Assembly: GCA_937988865.1 (NCBI GenBank)
Contig: CALKHV010000025.1
Location: 1 to 19,449 of the forward strand
DNA from: an uncultured Propionibacteriaceae bacterium
GTDB taxonomy: Bacteria; Actinomycetota; Actinomycetes; Propionibacteriales; Propionibacteriaceae
Direction of reading: 5' to 3'
Length of the DNA: 19,449 bases
The notes below the pieces were generated by a model. The model saw nothing but the letters and a program-made list of their open reading frames with translations, was not told the origin of the DNA and searched no databases. Below are positions 6,740 through 15,524 of the stretch, piece after piece (within the stretch, counting starts at the first letter, position 1; the number at the start of each line of letters is the position of its first letter). The position numbers were made by a program, and so were the translations under genes.

Positions 6740-9517
6740 TCAGCCCCCGGTTCGGGTGGTGGTCGTGCGAGGTGCGGCCTTGGTCGCGGCAGTCTTGGTC
6801 GCGGCAGTCCTGGACGTGGCGGCCTTGGCCTTGACTGTACGCGTGGTGGTCTTCGCCGGTGCCTTGCGCGTCGTCGGACGCTTGGGCGCCGGCCCCTTCT
6901 CGCGCTTCTCGGCGATGAGCTCGACGGCGCGTTCGTGGGTGATCTCCTCGACGGAGTCGGTGCGCCGCAACGTCGCGTTCACCTCACCGTCGGTGACGTA
7001 CGGGCCGAACCGCCCATCCTTCACGACGATCGGCTTGCCCGACACAGGATCAGGGCCAAGTTCCTTCAGAGGGCCGGCGGCGGCCGCGCGTCCCCTCGTC
7101 TTGGGTGCTGCGTAGATCGCGAGTGCCTCGTCGAGGGTGATGGAGAAGATCTGGTCCTCGCTCGTGAGCGAGCGCGAGTCGGTCCCCTTCTTCAGGTACG
7201 GACCGTAGCGTCCGTTCTGGGCGGTGATCTCGACGCCCTCGGCGTCCGCGCCGACGACCCTGGGAAGGCTCATGAGCTGCAGGGCCTGCTCCAGTGTCAC
7301 GGTTTCGACCGACATGGACGCGAAGAGGCTGCCCGTGCGGGCCTTGGCCGACTTGGGTGCGTCCTCATCCAGGACCTCGGTCACGTAGGGGCCGAAGCGT
7401 CCGTTGCGGGCCACGATCGGGTGGTGCGTCTCGGGGTCGAGGCCGATCTCGCGCTCCTCGCCCATGGGCTTGGACAAGGCATCCCTGGCGAACTCGAGCG
7501 TCAACTCGTCGGGCGGCAGGTCATCGGGGACGTTGGCCCGGTGCTCCTCCTCGTCCTCGACGTACGTGCCGAACCGTCCGACCCGGACGTTGATGCCCGA
7601 GTCGAGGTCGCCGACCGGGAAGGTGGAGAGCTTCCGGGCGTCCATGTCGCCGAGTTCGTTGACCAGTGCGTAGAGGCCCGAGCGTGTCGAGATGGCCACG
7701 GCCTCGCCGTGGGTCCCGGGGCCGTCCTCACCGAAGTAGAACTCCTTGAGCACCTCGACGCGCTTGGCGTTGCCGTTGGCGATCTCGTCGAGCGTCGTCT
7801 CCATGTCGGCGGTGAACTGGTAGTCGACGAGCTTGGTGAAGTGCTCCTCGAGCAACCGTGTCACCGCGAACGCCAGCCAGGTCGGCACCAGTGCCGAGCC
7901 CTTCTTGAACACGTAGTCGCGGCCCGTGATGGTCTTGATGATGCTCGCGTACGTGGACGGACGTCCGATCTCGAGCTCCTCCAGCTTCGCGACCAGCGAC
8001 GGTTCGGTGTACCGGGCAGGGGCCTTGGTCTCGTGCCCCTGTGGCGTGAGCTTCAGCGCCTCGAGCGACTGTCCCTGCACCAGCTTGGGAAGGTTGGCCT
8101 GCTCGTCGTCGGACTCGGCGTCCTCACCCTCGACCGCCTCGACGTAGGCCTTGAGGAATCCGTGGAAGGTGATCGTGCGTCCGGTGGCGACGAAGCCGGC
8201 GGTCGCGACGGAACGGTCGCCGATGACCAGCGGGGACGCCGGGGTCGCCGCGATGCGGACGGTCATCGACTGGCCCTGGGCGTCGGCCATCTGGGACGCG
8301 AGGGTGCGCATCCAGATCAGTTCGTAGAGGCGGAACTGGTCACCGCGGAGGCCGGTCTGGGCGGGCGTCTGGAAGTGCTCGCCCGACGGGCGGATCGCCT
8401 CGTGGGCCTCCTGGGCGTTCTTCACCTTCGACGTGTACACACGGGGACGTTCGGGCAGGTACTCGCGTCCGAAGAGTTGTTCGACCTGCTGGCGGGCAGC
8501 CGTGATCGCCGTCGGCGAGAGGGTCACCGAGTCGGTACGCATGTAGGTGATGAACCCGCCCTCGTACAGTTCCTGGGCCACGCTCATCGTGCGCTGCGAG
8601 GTGAAGCCGAGCTTGCGTCCGGCTTCCTGCTGCAGGGTCGTGGTGCGGAACGGGGCGTAGGGACGACGGGTGTAGGGCTTCGACTCGACCGACGTGACGA
8701 GGAAGGGCACGCCGGCCAGCCCTGTCGCCAGGGTCTTCACCATCGACTCGTCCAGCACGACGGCGCCGCGTCCGGTCAGCGTCCCGACAGAGGAGAAGTC
8801 GCGCCCCTGGGCGACGCGGTGCTCGTCGAGCGTCGTGAGACGGGTCGAGAACTGCCTCGGGGACGCCTCGGCGCCGGCGTCGAGGATGGCCTCGAGGTCC
8901 CAGTAGCTCGCGGCACGGAAGGCGATGCGCTCGCGTTCACGGTCGACGATGAGGCGCGTCGCCACGGACTGGACGCGTCCGGCCGACAGCCTCGGCTTGA
9001 CCTTCTTCCACAACACCGGTGACACCTCGTAGCCGTACAGACGGTCAAGGATGCGGCGGGTCTCCTGGGCGTCCACGAGGTCGAGGTCGAGGTCACGCGT
9101 GTTCTCGACGGCTTCGCGGATCGCCTCGGGGGTGATCTCGTGGAAGACCATGCGGCGGACGGGCACCTTGGGCTTGAGCTCGCTGAGCAGGTGCCACGCG
9201 ATGGCCTCACCCTCGCGGTCCTCGTCGGTGGCGAGGAGGAGTTCGTCGACGCCGGCCAACTCTTCCTTCAGCTTCTTCATGGTGGGCTTCTTGGCGGCGT
9301 CCACGACGTAGAGGGGCTCGAAGTCGTGGTCGACGTTGACGCCCGTGCGGGCCCACTTCTCGCCCTTGTACTTCGCCGGCACCTCGGACGCACCCTTGGG
9401 CAGGTCACGGATGTGCCCCCGGCTCGACTCCACGACGAAGCCGCTGCCGAGGTATCCGGCGATCTTCGTCGCCTTGGTCGGCGACTCGACGATCACGAGT
9501 CGGCGCATTTCAGCCAT
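6740..9517 (-). CDS. topA: DNA topoisomerase I
   Basis: This 925-residue type IA topoisomerase relaxes negative supercoils. The TOPRIM domain starts at RRLVIVESPTKA and carries ATDEDREGE with Asp98, Asp100 and Glu102. SAGRVQSVATRLI lies near 178. The catalytic tyrosine is Tyr325 in FITYMRTDS, and RPSTYASIIKTI follows later. There are no C-terminal zinc fingers. Instead there are several Topo_C repeats marked by GRFGTYV, GRFGPYV, GRYGPYL and GRFGPYV, then a Lys/Ala/Thr/Arg-rich tail of about 60 residues. Both are typical of actinobacterial TopA, where the basic tail helps processivity. The ATG at 9517 is chosen because AAGG lies 6 nt upstream; an upstream in-frame start at 9556 and an ATG at 9508 are less likely. 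It heads the topA-CYTH/CHAD-like-tmk-holB cluster. Confidence 0.97.
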   Translation of the reverse strand: MAEMRRLVIVESPTKATKIAGYLGSGFVVESSRGHIRDLPKGASEVPAKYKGEKWARTGVNVDHDFEPLYVVDAAKKPTMKKLKEELAGVDELLLATDEDREGEAIAWHLLSELKPKVPVRRMVFHEITPEAIREAVENTRDLDLDLVDAQETRRILDRLYGYEVSPVLWKKVKPRLSAGRVQSVATRLIVDRERERIAFRAASYWDLEAILDAGAEASPRQFSTRLTTLDEHRVAQGRDFSSVGTLTGRGAVVLDESMVKTLATGLAGVPFLVTSVESKPYTRRPYAPFRTTTLQQEAGRKLGFTSQRTMSVAQELYEGGFITYMRTDSVTLSPTAITAARQQVEQLFGREYLPERPRVYTSKVKNAQEAHEAIRPSGEHFQTPAQTGLRGDQFRLYELIWMRTLASQMADAQGQSMTVRIAATPASPLVIGDRSVATAGFVATGRTITFHGFLKAYVEAVEGEDAESDDEQANLPKLVQGQSLEALKLTPQGHETKAPARYTEPSLVAKLEELEIGRPSTYASIIKTITGRDYVFKKGSALVPTWLAFAVTRLLEEHFTKLVDYQFTADMETTLDEIANGNAKRVEVLKEFYFGEDGPGTHGEAVAISTRSGLYALVNELGDMDARKLSTFPVGDLDSGINVRVGRFGTYVEDEEEHRANVPDDLPPDELTLEFARDALSKPMGEEREIGLDPETHHPIVARNGRFGPYVTEVLDEDAPKSAKARTGSLFASMSVETVTLEQALQLMSLPRVVGADAEGVEITAQNGRYGPYLKKGTDSRSLTSEDQIFSITLDEALAIYAAPKTRGRAAAAGPLKELGPDPVSGKPIVVKDGRFGPYVTDGEVNATLRRTDSVEEITHERAVELIAEKREKGPAPKRPTTRKAPAKTTTRTVKAKAATSRTAATKTAATKAAPRTTTTRTGG
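6779..6808 (-). repeat. Two exact 15-bp tandem copies in the topA tail
   Basis: Two identical 15-bp units, 6779-6793 and 6794-6808, encode the pentapeptide TAATK twice in the basic C-terminal tail of TopA. The unit is a multiple of three, so copy-number change would lengthen or shorten the tail without a frameshift. Confidence 0.9.
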
Positions 9518-9582
9518 GTCCTGCCTTCGTTGGTGCGGAGATCCCGGGGTGGTCACGCCGGGGGTGGGTCACACATGTTGTA

Positions 9583-9652
9583 TCAGTGCGGGTTCGTCAG
9601 TTTGTATCAGTGCGGGTTCGTCAGTCCGGGTAAGTCAGTCCGGGTATATCAG
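9583..9652. repeat. 14-nt-period tandem repeat between the methyltransferase and topA
   Basis: On the plus strand TCAG recurs at 9583, 9597, 9607, 9621, 9635 and 9649, giving spacings of 14, 10, 14, 14 and 14. The units read TCAGTSCGGGTNNN, with one 10-nt short unit. Within it a 23-nt sequence is exactly duplicated at 9578-9600 and 9602-9624. The array encodes the last residues of the methyltransferase (IPGLTYPD), contains its stop codon at 9621-9623, and ends about 60 nt before the topA start. Every unit carries TGA on the minus strand, in rotating frames. Confidence 0.9.
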
Positions 9653-11123
9653 TGTCGAGGAGCAGGCCGTCCCGGATCGCCTGCCGGACGTGAGGCAGTG
9701 TCGCCCCGACCAGGGTGGCCTTGTCAACTTCGAGCAGGTGGGCCACCCCGCCGACGATCTGCTCGAGGGACATGTCACCATCGCACGCGCCAAGGACGCC
9801 GCCGAGCGCGGTGTCGACCTCCATGGCACGGCGCAGGCCTGCCGAGGAGCGCAACACGATGTGCTCGGGATCTGCGTCCCCGGGACGTCCGAGGGTCTCC
9901 TGCGTGACGTGGTCGGCGACCGCGAAGTGGCGGGCGAGGAGGCCGGCGTCCGACTCGGACGCCAGTGAGACCGCCGCCTGACGAGCGGCGATGGCCGAAC
10001 CGACGGGTTGTTCGACTGCGTACGGCCAGGACTCGACGGTGATGTCCGGGGCATCGCGTTGGGCGCGGGTCACGGTGAGCCACCCCATCCCGACGCCGGT
10101 GATGCCGAGCGAGCCGAAGTAGTCGAGCCATTCGGCGTAGCGGGTGAGCCAGTCGGGGCTGGTGGCCAGCCCCGCGTCCGTGAGCCACATCTCGATGTAG
10201 GCGAAGACGTCGAGCCGCTCGCGTTCGATGACCCAGAGGTCGCAACCCGGTGGGGCCCAGGAAGCGACGCGCTCCTCCCAGGGCTGGTCGTCGGTGATCG
10301 CCCAGTTGCCGAGGACCTGCAGCGAGCCGCCCGGGGTGAGGTGGTCGGCGGCGCCGCTGACGACCGCGTGCATGAGTCCGTCGCCCGCGAACGACCCCTC
10401 GCGGTAGGTGAGGCGCTCAGCGTCCGGACGTGGGGGTGACATGACGAACGGCGGGTTGGTGACGATGAGATCGAACCGTTCGCCCGCCACCGGCTCATAG
10501 AGGGAGCCCTCGCGGAGGTCGGCGTCCACGCGGTTGAGCGCGAGGGTCAGCCGGGCGAGGGTGAGGGCGCGGGGGTTCAGGTCGGTGGCGACGATCCTCC
10601 GGGCATGTCTCGCGAGGTGGAGGGTCTGGACGCCGCAGCCGGTGCCGAGGTCGAGGGCGCTCGCGACCGGCGTCCGCATGGTCAGTTGGGCGAGCGTCGT
10701 GGACGCGGGCGACACCCCGAGGACGTAGTCGGGGCGGGTGGGGGTCATCCGTTGGTCCAGGCCGGGGGTGAGGTCGCTGACCACCCACCCGGACGCGCCG
10801 TCGTCGGCAGAACCGTAGGGTCGCACGTCCACGGAGGCGCGGAGGTGGTCGCCGGGAGCCGGTTCGAGGAGTCCGGCGTCCAGGAGGCGGTCGACCGGGA
10901 GGACGCGTCGGACGGCGGCCGCCGGGACCTCCTGCTGGAGCGGCCACAGGCGGGTGAGGGTGGCGAGGGCGTCGTCGGCGTCACCGAGGGCGACGAGGGA
11001 CGCGACGGTCGAGTTGCGTCCGAGGGCGGCCTGACCGGCGTCCCCGATGCGGTCGAGGACGGCATCGACGGTGAAGTCGGCGGCCTCGAGGGACGCGCGG
11101 AGTGCGTCGGCGAGCGTGGACAC
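9621..11123 (-). CDS. Class I SAM-dependent methyltransferase with DUF7059-like N-terminus
   Basis: The 500-residue cytoplasmic protein has a helical N-terminal domain of about 130 residues. A Rossmann methyltransferase core follows, with SAM motif I DLGTGCG near 158, ATDLNPRALTLA near 179 and the catalytic NPPF at 223-226. The NPPF motif and MTS-like fold are those of enzymes that methylate exocyclic or amide nitrogens, such as rRNA guanine or release-factor glutamine; the substrate is unknown. The C-terminal 150 or so residues form a separate domain of unknown function seen in actinobacterial homologues. The gene beside topA and the helicase is a conserved actinobacterial arrangement. The GTG at 11123 is supported by AGGAGG at 11128-11133, though the spacer is only 4 nt. 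The last codons lie in a tandem repeat, so the C-terminus may vary between strains. Confidence 0.88.
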   Translation of the reverse strand: MSTLADALRASLEAADFTVDAVLDRIGDAGQAALGRNSTVASLVALGDADDALATLTRLWPLQQEVPAAAVRRVLPVDRLLDAGLLEPAPGDHLRASVDVRPYGSADDGASGWVVSDLTPGLDQRMTPTRPDYVLGVSPASTTLAQLTMRTPVASALDLGTGCGVQTLHLARHARRIVATDLNPRALTLARLTLALNRVDADLREGSLYEPVAGERFDLIVTNPPFVMSPPRPDAERLTYREGSFAGDGLMHAVVSGAADHLTPGGSLQVLGNWAITDDQPWEERVASWAPPGCDLWVIERERLDVFAYIEMWLTDAGLATSPDWLTRYAEWLDYFGSLGITGVGMGWLTVTRAQRDAPDITVESWPYAVEQPVGSAIAARQAAVSLASESDAGLLARHFAVADHVTQETLGRPGDADPEHIVLRSSAGLRRAMEVDTALGGVLGACDGDMSLEQIVGGVAHLLEVDKATLVGATLPHVRQAIRDGLLLDTDIPGLTYPD

Positions 11124-11147
11124 GTGGCCTCCTGTGGGGTCGGTGCC

Positions 11148-11153
11148 ACCCTA
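11148..11153 (-). promoter_or_regulatory. Candidate -10 element for the methyltransferase gene
   Basis: TAGGGT on the minus strand would start transcription near 11141, giving a leader of about 18 nt that includes AGGAGG at 11128-11133. The only -35-like sequence is TGCACA, 19 nt further upstream, which is weak. It lies in the 88-nt divergent gap shared with the helicase gene. No clear plus-strand promoter is visible there. Confidence 0.4.
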
Positions 11154-11211
11154 ACCGGCGGGGCGGACACCCTGTGCAGGAGTGTCAGTGGCGCGTGGCA
11201 CGCTGGGGCGC

Positions 11212-13470
11212 ATGGCACTTCCGGGATGGCTCGAGGGCGACGAGGCCATCTGCCACGTCGACCACCGGGACGCTTCGGCCGGCCTCGTGGCCGAGTGGCC
11301 GGCCTGGGTGCCGACCGCCGTGCGCGAGTCGATCGGACGCGCGGGCATCGAGCGTCCCTGGAGCCACCAGGTCGAGGTGGCCCAGCACGCGTTCGCCGGA
11401 CGCCATGTGGCGATCTGCACGTCCACGGCGTCCGGGAAGACCCTGGCGTACCTGCTGCCGGTGATGTCGGCCACGGCGGTGCGGGACGGTGTCGTCGGCG
11501 TCGACCTACCGGAGCGGATCGCCCTCCCCCGGCGGCGGCACACCGCCCTCTACATCGCCCCGACGAAGGCCCTGGCGCACGACCAGGTGCGGGCCGCGTC
11601 CGAGTTGGGGCCTGACGACTGGAGGCTGTCGGCCCTCGACGGAGATTCGGACGCGGTCGAGCGCCGATTCGCCCGCGAATTCGCCACCTGTGTCTTCACC
11701 AATCCCGACATGCTGCACCGCTCGGTGTTGCCGAACCACGCGCGCTGGTCGTCATTCCTGGGTGCCCTGAGATACGTCGTGATCGATGAGTCCCACCGCT
11801 ATCGGGGGGTGTTCGGGGCGCACGTGGCAGCGGTGATCCGGCGATTGCGACGTTTGTGCGCCCAGTACGGGGCGAGCCCGGTCTTCATACTGGCGTCCGC
11901 CACGGCCACCAATGCCGCGGACGCCGGAGCCCGCCTGATCGGTGAGGACTCGATCGACGTCGTCGACCTGGACGGCTCCCCCCATGCGGCCCGCGACGTG
12001 GTGCTCTGGAAACCTGTCGACACGCCCGCACACGACGCGGCCGGTCTCATGGCCCGGTTGGTGGACGAACGGAAGCAGACCATCACCTTCGTGGCGTCGC
12101 GCACGATGGCCGAACTGATCGCGCTCCGCGCGCAGGACCGGGTGACGTCGGGTGCGGTGGTGGCGTCCTATCGCTCGGGCTACCTGGCGTCCGACCGTCG
12201 TGCGATCGAGGCGGGGCTGCAGTCGGGCACGCTCACGGGGGTCGCGGCCACCAATGCGCTCGAACTAGGGGTCGACATCTCGGGGATGGACGCCGTCATC
12301 ATCGCGGGCTTCCCCGGGACGCTGGCCGCGCTCTGGCAACAGGCGGGGCGAGCCGGACGCGGGTCACGCGACGCCCTGGTCGTCGTGATGGCGCGGGAGG
12401 ACCCTCTCGACCAGTACCTGTTCGATCATCCCGACCTGATCTTCGACGCGCCCGTGGAACACACGGTGCTGCACCCCGAGAACCCGTGGGTCCTCGGGCC
12501 GCATCTGGCGGCCGCGGCGCAGGAAGCGCATCTGACAAGCGATGATGCCCGGTGGTTCGGTGCATCCATGGAGGGCCTGGCTGATCGGTTGGCTGCGCAG
12601 GGGGTGTTGCGGAAGCGTCCCCAGGGGTGGTTCTGGACGCGTCCGGAACGGGCCGTGGACGCGATCGACCTGAGGTCGATGGGTGGGCGTCCCTTCGACA
12701 TCGTCGACATCACCACCGGACGGGTGGTCGGCCAGGTCGATCGAGGGGCGGCTGACAGGACCGTCCACCCGGACGCCGTCTACCTGCACCTGGGCGAGCA
12801 ATGGCTGGTCGAGAGCTACGAGCCGGACGAGAACCGGGCACTCGTGCGGGCCGCGCGTCCCGGCTGGTACACCCAGCCGCAGGAGGTGTCGGACGTCCGG
12901 ATCCTGCGCGAGCTGGCACGACGTCGGTTCGGACGCGGGCACGTCTGCACCGGCGAGATCGAGCTTTCGAGCCAGGTGATCGGATACCTGCGTCGCGATG
13001 AGGTGACCGGGGTGGTGTGGGACTCGACGCCCCTCGACCTACCTGTGAGGACGATGCGGACGCGGGCCATGTGGTGGCTCGTGCCGGATGATCTGGTGGC
13101 CGAGTTGGGACTGAACGCCGTGCAACTGGCCGGGGCCGCGCACGGCGCCGAACATACGGCCATCGGGCTGCTGCCGATGTTCGCGCCGTGCGACCGGTGG
13201 GACATCGGTGGGGTGTCGACGGTGCTGCACCCCGACACGGGGGTGTGCACGATCGTCGTCCATGACGGACATCCCGGCGGCGCTGGCTTCGCGGAGGCAG
13301 GTTTCGAGAGGGCTGAGCAGTGGGCGAGGGCCACGCTGGAGCGGCTGACCGACTGCTCGTGCGAGGTCGGCTGCCCGGCGTGTGTGGTGTCGCCGAAGTG
13401 CGGGAACGCGAACCAGATGCTCGACAAGCAGGCAGCGCGGCGTCTGTTGGAAGGTCTGCTGGGCGGCTGA
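11212..13470 (+). CDS. DEAD/DEAH-box helicase with C-terminal Cys cluster (MrfA/YprA-like; helicase/secretion neighbourhood family)
   Basis: The 752-residue superfamily 2 helicase has the P-loop TSTASGKT at 70-77, APTKALAHDQ near 116, TNPDMLH near 163, DESH at 192-195 and SAT at 229-231. Motif VI is QQAGRAGRG near 382. The C-terminal DUF1998-type region has four Cys in CSCEVGCPACVVSPKCGN, probably a metal site. Bacillus MrfA of this family helps repair mitomycin lesions with the nuclease MrfB; no mrfB is next to this gene. Actinobacterial copies near tad genes form the family I remember as TIGR03817, in which the box is usually DECH; here it is DESH. The ATG at 11212 is preceded only by a weak GGGG; the frame opens at 11182 but has no better site. 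It is divergent from the methyltransferase. Confidence 0.9.
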   Translation: MALPGWLEGDEAICHVDHRDASAGLVAEWPAWVPTAVRESIGRAGIERPWSHQVEVAQHAFAGRHVAICTSTASGKTLAYLLPVMSATAVRDGVVGVDLPERIALPRRRHTALYIAPTKALAHDQVRAASELGPDDWRLSALDGDSDAVERRFAREFATCVFTNPDMLHRSVLPNHARWSSFLGALRYVVIDESHRYRGVFGAHVAAVIRRLRRLCAQYGASPVFILASATATNAADAGARLIGEDSIDVVDLDGSPHAARDVVLWKPVDTPAHDAAGLMARLVDERKQTITFVASRTMAELIALRAQDRVTSGAVVASYRSGYLASDRRAIEAGLQSGTLTGVAATNALELGVDISGMDAVIIAGFPGTLAALWQQAGRAGRGSRDALVVVMAREDPLDQYLFDHPDLIFDAPVEHTVLHPENPWVLGPHLAAAAQEAHLTSDDARWFGASMEGLADRLAAQGVLRKRPQGWFWTRPERAVDAIDLRSMGGRPFDIVDITTGRVVGQVDRGAADRTVHPDAVYLHLGEQWLVESYEPDENRALVRAARPGWYTQPQEVSDVRILRELARRRFGRGHVCTGEIELSSQVIGYLRRDEVTGVVWDSTPLDLPVRTMRTRAMWWLVPDDLVAELGLNAVQLAGAAHGAEHTAIGLLPMFAPCDRWDIGGVSTVLHPDTGVCTIVVHDGHPGGAGFAEAGFERAEQWARATLERLTDCSCEVGCPACVVSPKCGNANQMLDKQAARRLLEGLLGG

Positions 13471-13474
13471 TCGA

Positions 13475-13656
13475 GGCAGCCGGAACGCGTCCCTTCCTCT
13501 GCCGGAGCGCAGCCGCGGAGCGGCGGTGCGCGCGAGGCCACCGGGAGGGGTTCGGGGGCAGCCGGAACGCGCCAGTTCAACTGGCCGAGCGCAGCCTGCG
13601 GCAGCAGGCGGTGCGCGCGAGGCCACCGGGAGGGGTTCGGGGGCAGCCGGAACGCG
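13475..13656. repeat. Tandem 82/85-nt repeats with conserved hairpins
   Basis: The 217-nt gap between the helicase and ABC-F genes holds two full units, 13475-13556 and 13557-13641, and the first 15 nt of a third at 13642-13656. Each begins GGCAGCCGGAACGCG and ends with a shared GC-rich block (GCGCGAGGCCACCGGG and on). A central hairpin has outer arms GCGCA and TGCGC. The inner stem is GCCGC-GGA-GCGGC in unit 1 and GCCTGC-GGCA-GCAGGC in unit 2, so the pairing is kept while the bases change. Both have the same 2-nt GG bulge. Unit 2 also has the palindrome CCAGTT-c-AACTGG, absent from unit 1. There is no T-run, so it is not a plain terminator, and no credible coding frame. Confidence 0.85.
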
Positions 13657-13687
13657 CCCCCGACAGTGAACAGTGCAGACTTGGGCC

Positions 13688-15523
13688 GTGGGGCATGTGG
13701 AGGTCAACCAGGTCAGCTATGAGCTGCCGGACGGTCGACCGTTGTTGGCCGAGGTGCAGTTTCGCGTCGGCGACGGCGCCAAGGTCGCCCTCATCGGCCC
13801 GAACGGCGCCGGCAAGACGACCCTGATCCGCATCATCACCGGCGAGTTGGCGCCCACGTCTGGATCGATCAGCCGTTCCGGGGGCCTCGCGGTGATGAGC
13901 CAGTTCATCGGTTCCTTGCGCGACGACTCGACGGTGCGTGACCTCCTGGTCTCCGTTGCTCCCGAACGGGTGCGGAGGGCAGCACAGGCCGTGGATGCGG
14001 CCGAGGTCCTCATCATGGAGGTCGACGACGAACCCGCCCAGCTCGCCTACGCCCAGGCGCTGGCCGACTTCGGCGACGCCCACGGGTATGAATTCGAGAC
14101 GCAGGTCTGGGACAAGGTGACGATGTCGGCTCTCGGCGTCCCGTTCGCCCAGGGTCAGTGGCGGTCGGTCAACACGCTCTCGGGCGGTGAGCAGAAGCGG
14201 GTGGTCCTGGAGGCGTTGCTGAACGGGCCCGAGGAGGTGCTGCTGCTCGACGAGCCGGACAACTACCTCGACGTCCCGACGAAGCGCTGGCTGGAGACTC
14301 GGCTGAGGGAGTCTTCCAAGACCGTGCTGTTCGTGTCCCACGACCGCGAGCTGCTGAGTCAGGTGGCGACGGCTGTCGTCACGCTCGAGCCGGGTGCGGC
14401 GGGGGCGTCCGCCTGGACGCATCCCGGGTCGTTCGCCACCTGGCAGCAGGCCCGCGAGGACCGCAACTCCCGGCTCGAGGAGCTGATGCGCCGGTGGGAC
14501 GAGGAGCATGCCAAGCTCAAGGCGCTGGTGCTCATGTACAAGCAGAAGGCCGCGTACAACTCCGACATGGCCGGCCGATACGCCGCCGCGGTGACCCGAC
14601 TGGCGCGGTTCGAGGAGGCCGGGCCGCCGGAGAAGGTGGCGATCCGGCAGAACGTCCGGATGCGGCTGCAGGGCGGGCGCACGGCTCGCCGCGCCGTGAT
14701 CTGTGAGGGACTCGAGCTGTGGACTCCGGGGCAGGATGTCCCGCCGAGCGTCGAGGTGGCCCCCGAGCGTCCGGTTCCCCAACGTCCCGGCCCTCCCCCG
14801 GGGAAGCCGCGCGCCTCGGTGTCGGTGGGCCAGCGGCAGCTGTCGATCGGACGCGGACTCCCGCGTCCGGGTGCACTGATGTGCCCGTTCGACCTCGAGA
14901 TCTGGTTCGGCGAGCGGGTCGCCGTGCTGGGCAGCAACGGGTCGGGCAAGTCGCACTTCCTCCGGCTGTTGGCGGCCGGGGGCACCGACCCCGACGTCGA
15001 GCACCAACCCGTGTCGGACGTGGTCATCGACCCCGTGGCGCACCACGGCCGGGTGCGGCTCGGCTCGCGGGTGCGTCCGGGGTGGTTCGCGCAGACCAAT
15101 CAGCAGGGCAACCTGATGGGACGCACGCTGCTCGAGATCCTGCATCGCGGTGACGAGCACCGATATGGACGCACACGCGACGAGGCGGCCCGCGTCCTCG
15201 ACCGTTATGAACTGGTGAAGGCGTCCGAGCAGACCTTCGACACCTTGTCAGGAGGGCAGCAGGCCCGCTTCCAGATCCTGCTGCTCGAGCTGTCGGGCGC
15301 CACACTGCTTCTGCTCGACGAGCCGACCGACAACCTCGACCTGCACTCGGCCGAGGCCCTCGAGCACGCGCTGGACTCCTTCGAGGGCACCGTGGTGGCG
15401 GTCACCCACGACCGCTGGTTCGCGAAGTCGTTCGACCGGTTCCTCGTCTTCGGGACGGACGGCGGCGTCTATGAATCGGACGACCCCGTGTGGGACGAGA
15501 CCCGCGTCCAGCGGACCCGCTGA
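13688..15523 (+). CDS. ABC-F family ATPase (duplicated ABC domains, soluble)
   Basis: The protein of about 611 residues has two ABC domains and no membrane segments. Domain 1 has GPNGAGKTT near 37, LSGGEQKR near 173 and LLLDEPDNYLD near 192. A charged linker of about 80 residues (NSRLEELMRRWDEEHAKLK and on) follows. Domain 2 has GSNGSGKS, LSGGQQAR and LLLDEPTDNLD, then THDRWF. ABC-F proteins act on ribosomes as translation factors or antibiotic-protection factors. Without a close match I cannot say which; the unremarkable linker argues against a confident resistance call. I chose the GTG at 13688, giving MGHVEVNQVSYELPDGR, which matches the N-terminus I recall for actinobacterial members. GTG codons at 13673 and 13697 are alternatives, and no strong ribosome site distinguishes them. 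The stop is one base from the stop of the convergent ATPase gene. Confidence 0.88.
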   Translation: MGHVEVNQVSYELPDGRPLLAEVQFRVGDGAKVALIGPNGAGKTTLIRIITGELAPTSGSISRSGGLAVMSQFIGSLRDDSTVRDLLVSVAPERVRRAAQAVDAAEVLIMEVDDEPAQLAYAQALADFGDAHGYEFETQVWDKVTMSALGVPFAQGQWRSVNTLSGGEQKRVVLEALLNGPEEVLLLDEPDNYLDVPTKRWLETRLRESSKTVLFVSHDRELLSQVATAVVTLEPGAAGASAWTHPGSFATWQQAREDRNSRLEELMRRWDEEHAKLKALVLMYKQKAAYNSDMAGRYAAAVTRLARFEEAGPPEKVAIRQNVRMRLQGGRTARRAVICEGLELWTPGQDVPPSVEVAPERPVPQRPGPPPGKPRASVSVGQRQLSIGRGLPRPGALMCPFDLEIWFGERVAVLGSNGSGKSHFLRLLAAGGTDPDVEHQPVSDVVIDPVAHHGRVRLGSRVRPGWFAQTNQQGNLMGRTLLEILHRGDEHRYGRTRDEAARVLDRYELVKASEQTFDTLSGGQQARFQILLLELSGATLLLLDEPTDNLDLHSAEALEHALDSFEGTVVAVTHDRWFAKSFDRFLVFGTDGGVYESDDPVWDETRVQRTR

Positions 15524-15524
15524 G

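Noticed and set aside
6281..9022. A 913-codon plus-strand open frame opposite topA and the CYTH/CHAD-like gene
   Set aside because: It is antisense to topA, which has all its catalytic motifs. The translation is Gly/Arg/Leu-rich with no recognisable domain. Long antisense frames are expected in high-GC DNA.
9578..9652. Possible CRISPR-like array
   Set aside because: The repeats are contiguous 14-nt units without unique spacers of proper length, and no cas genes are in the window.
13475..13656. Small protein coded by the repeats (open frames cross both units)
   Set aside because: Frames in several registers give Arg/Gly/Pro-rich low-complexity peptides without a ribosome site, and the compensating stem changes fit structure better than coding.
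13577..15160. A 527-codon minus-strand open frame opposite the ABC-F gene
   Set aside because: It is a shadow of the ABC-F codons; the composition is Arg/His/Pro-rich and no motif is present.
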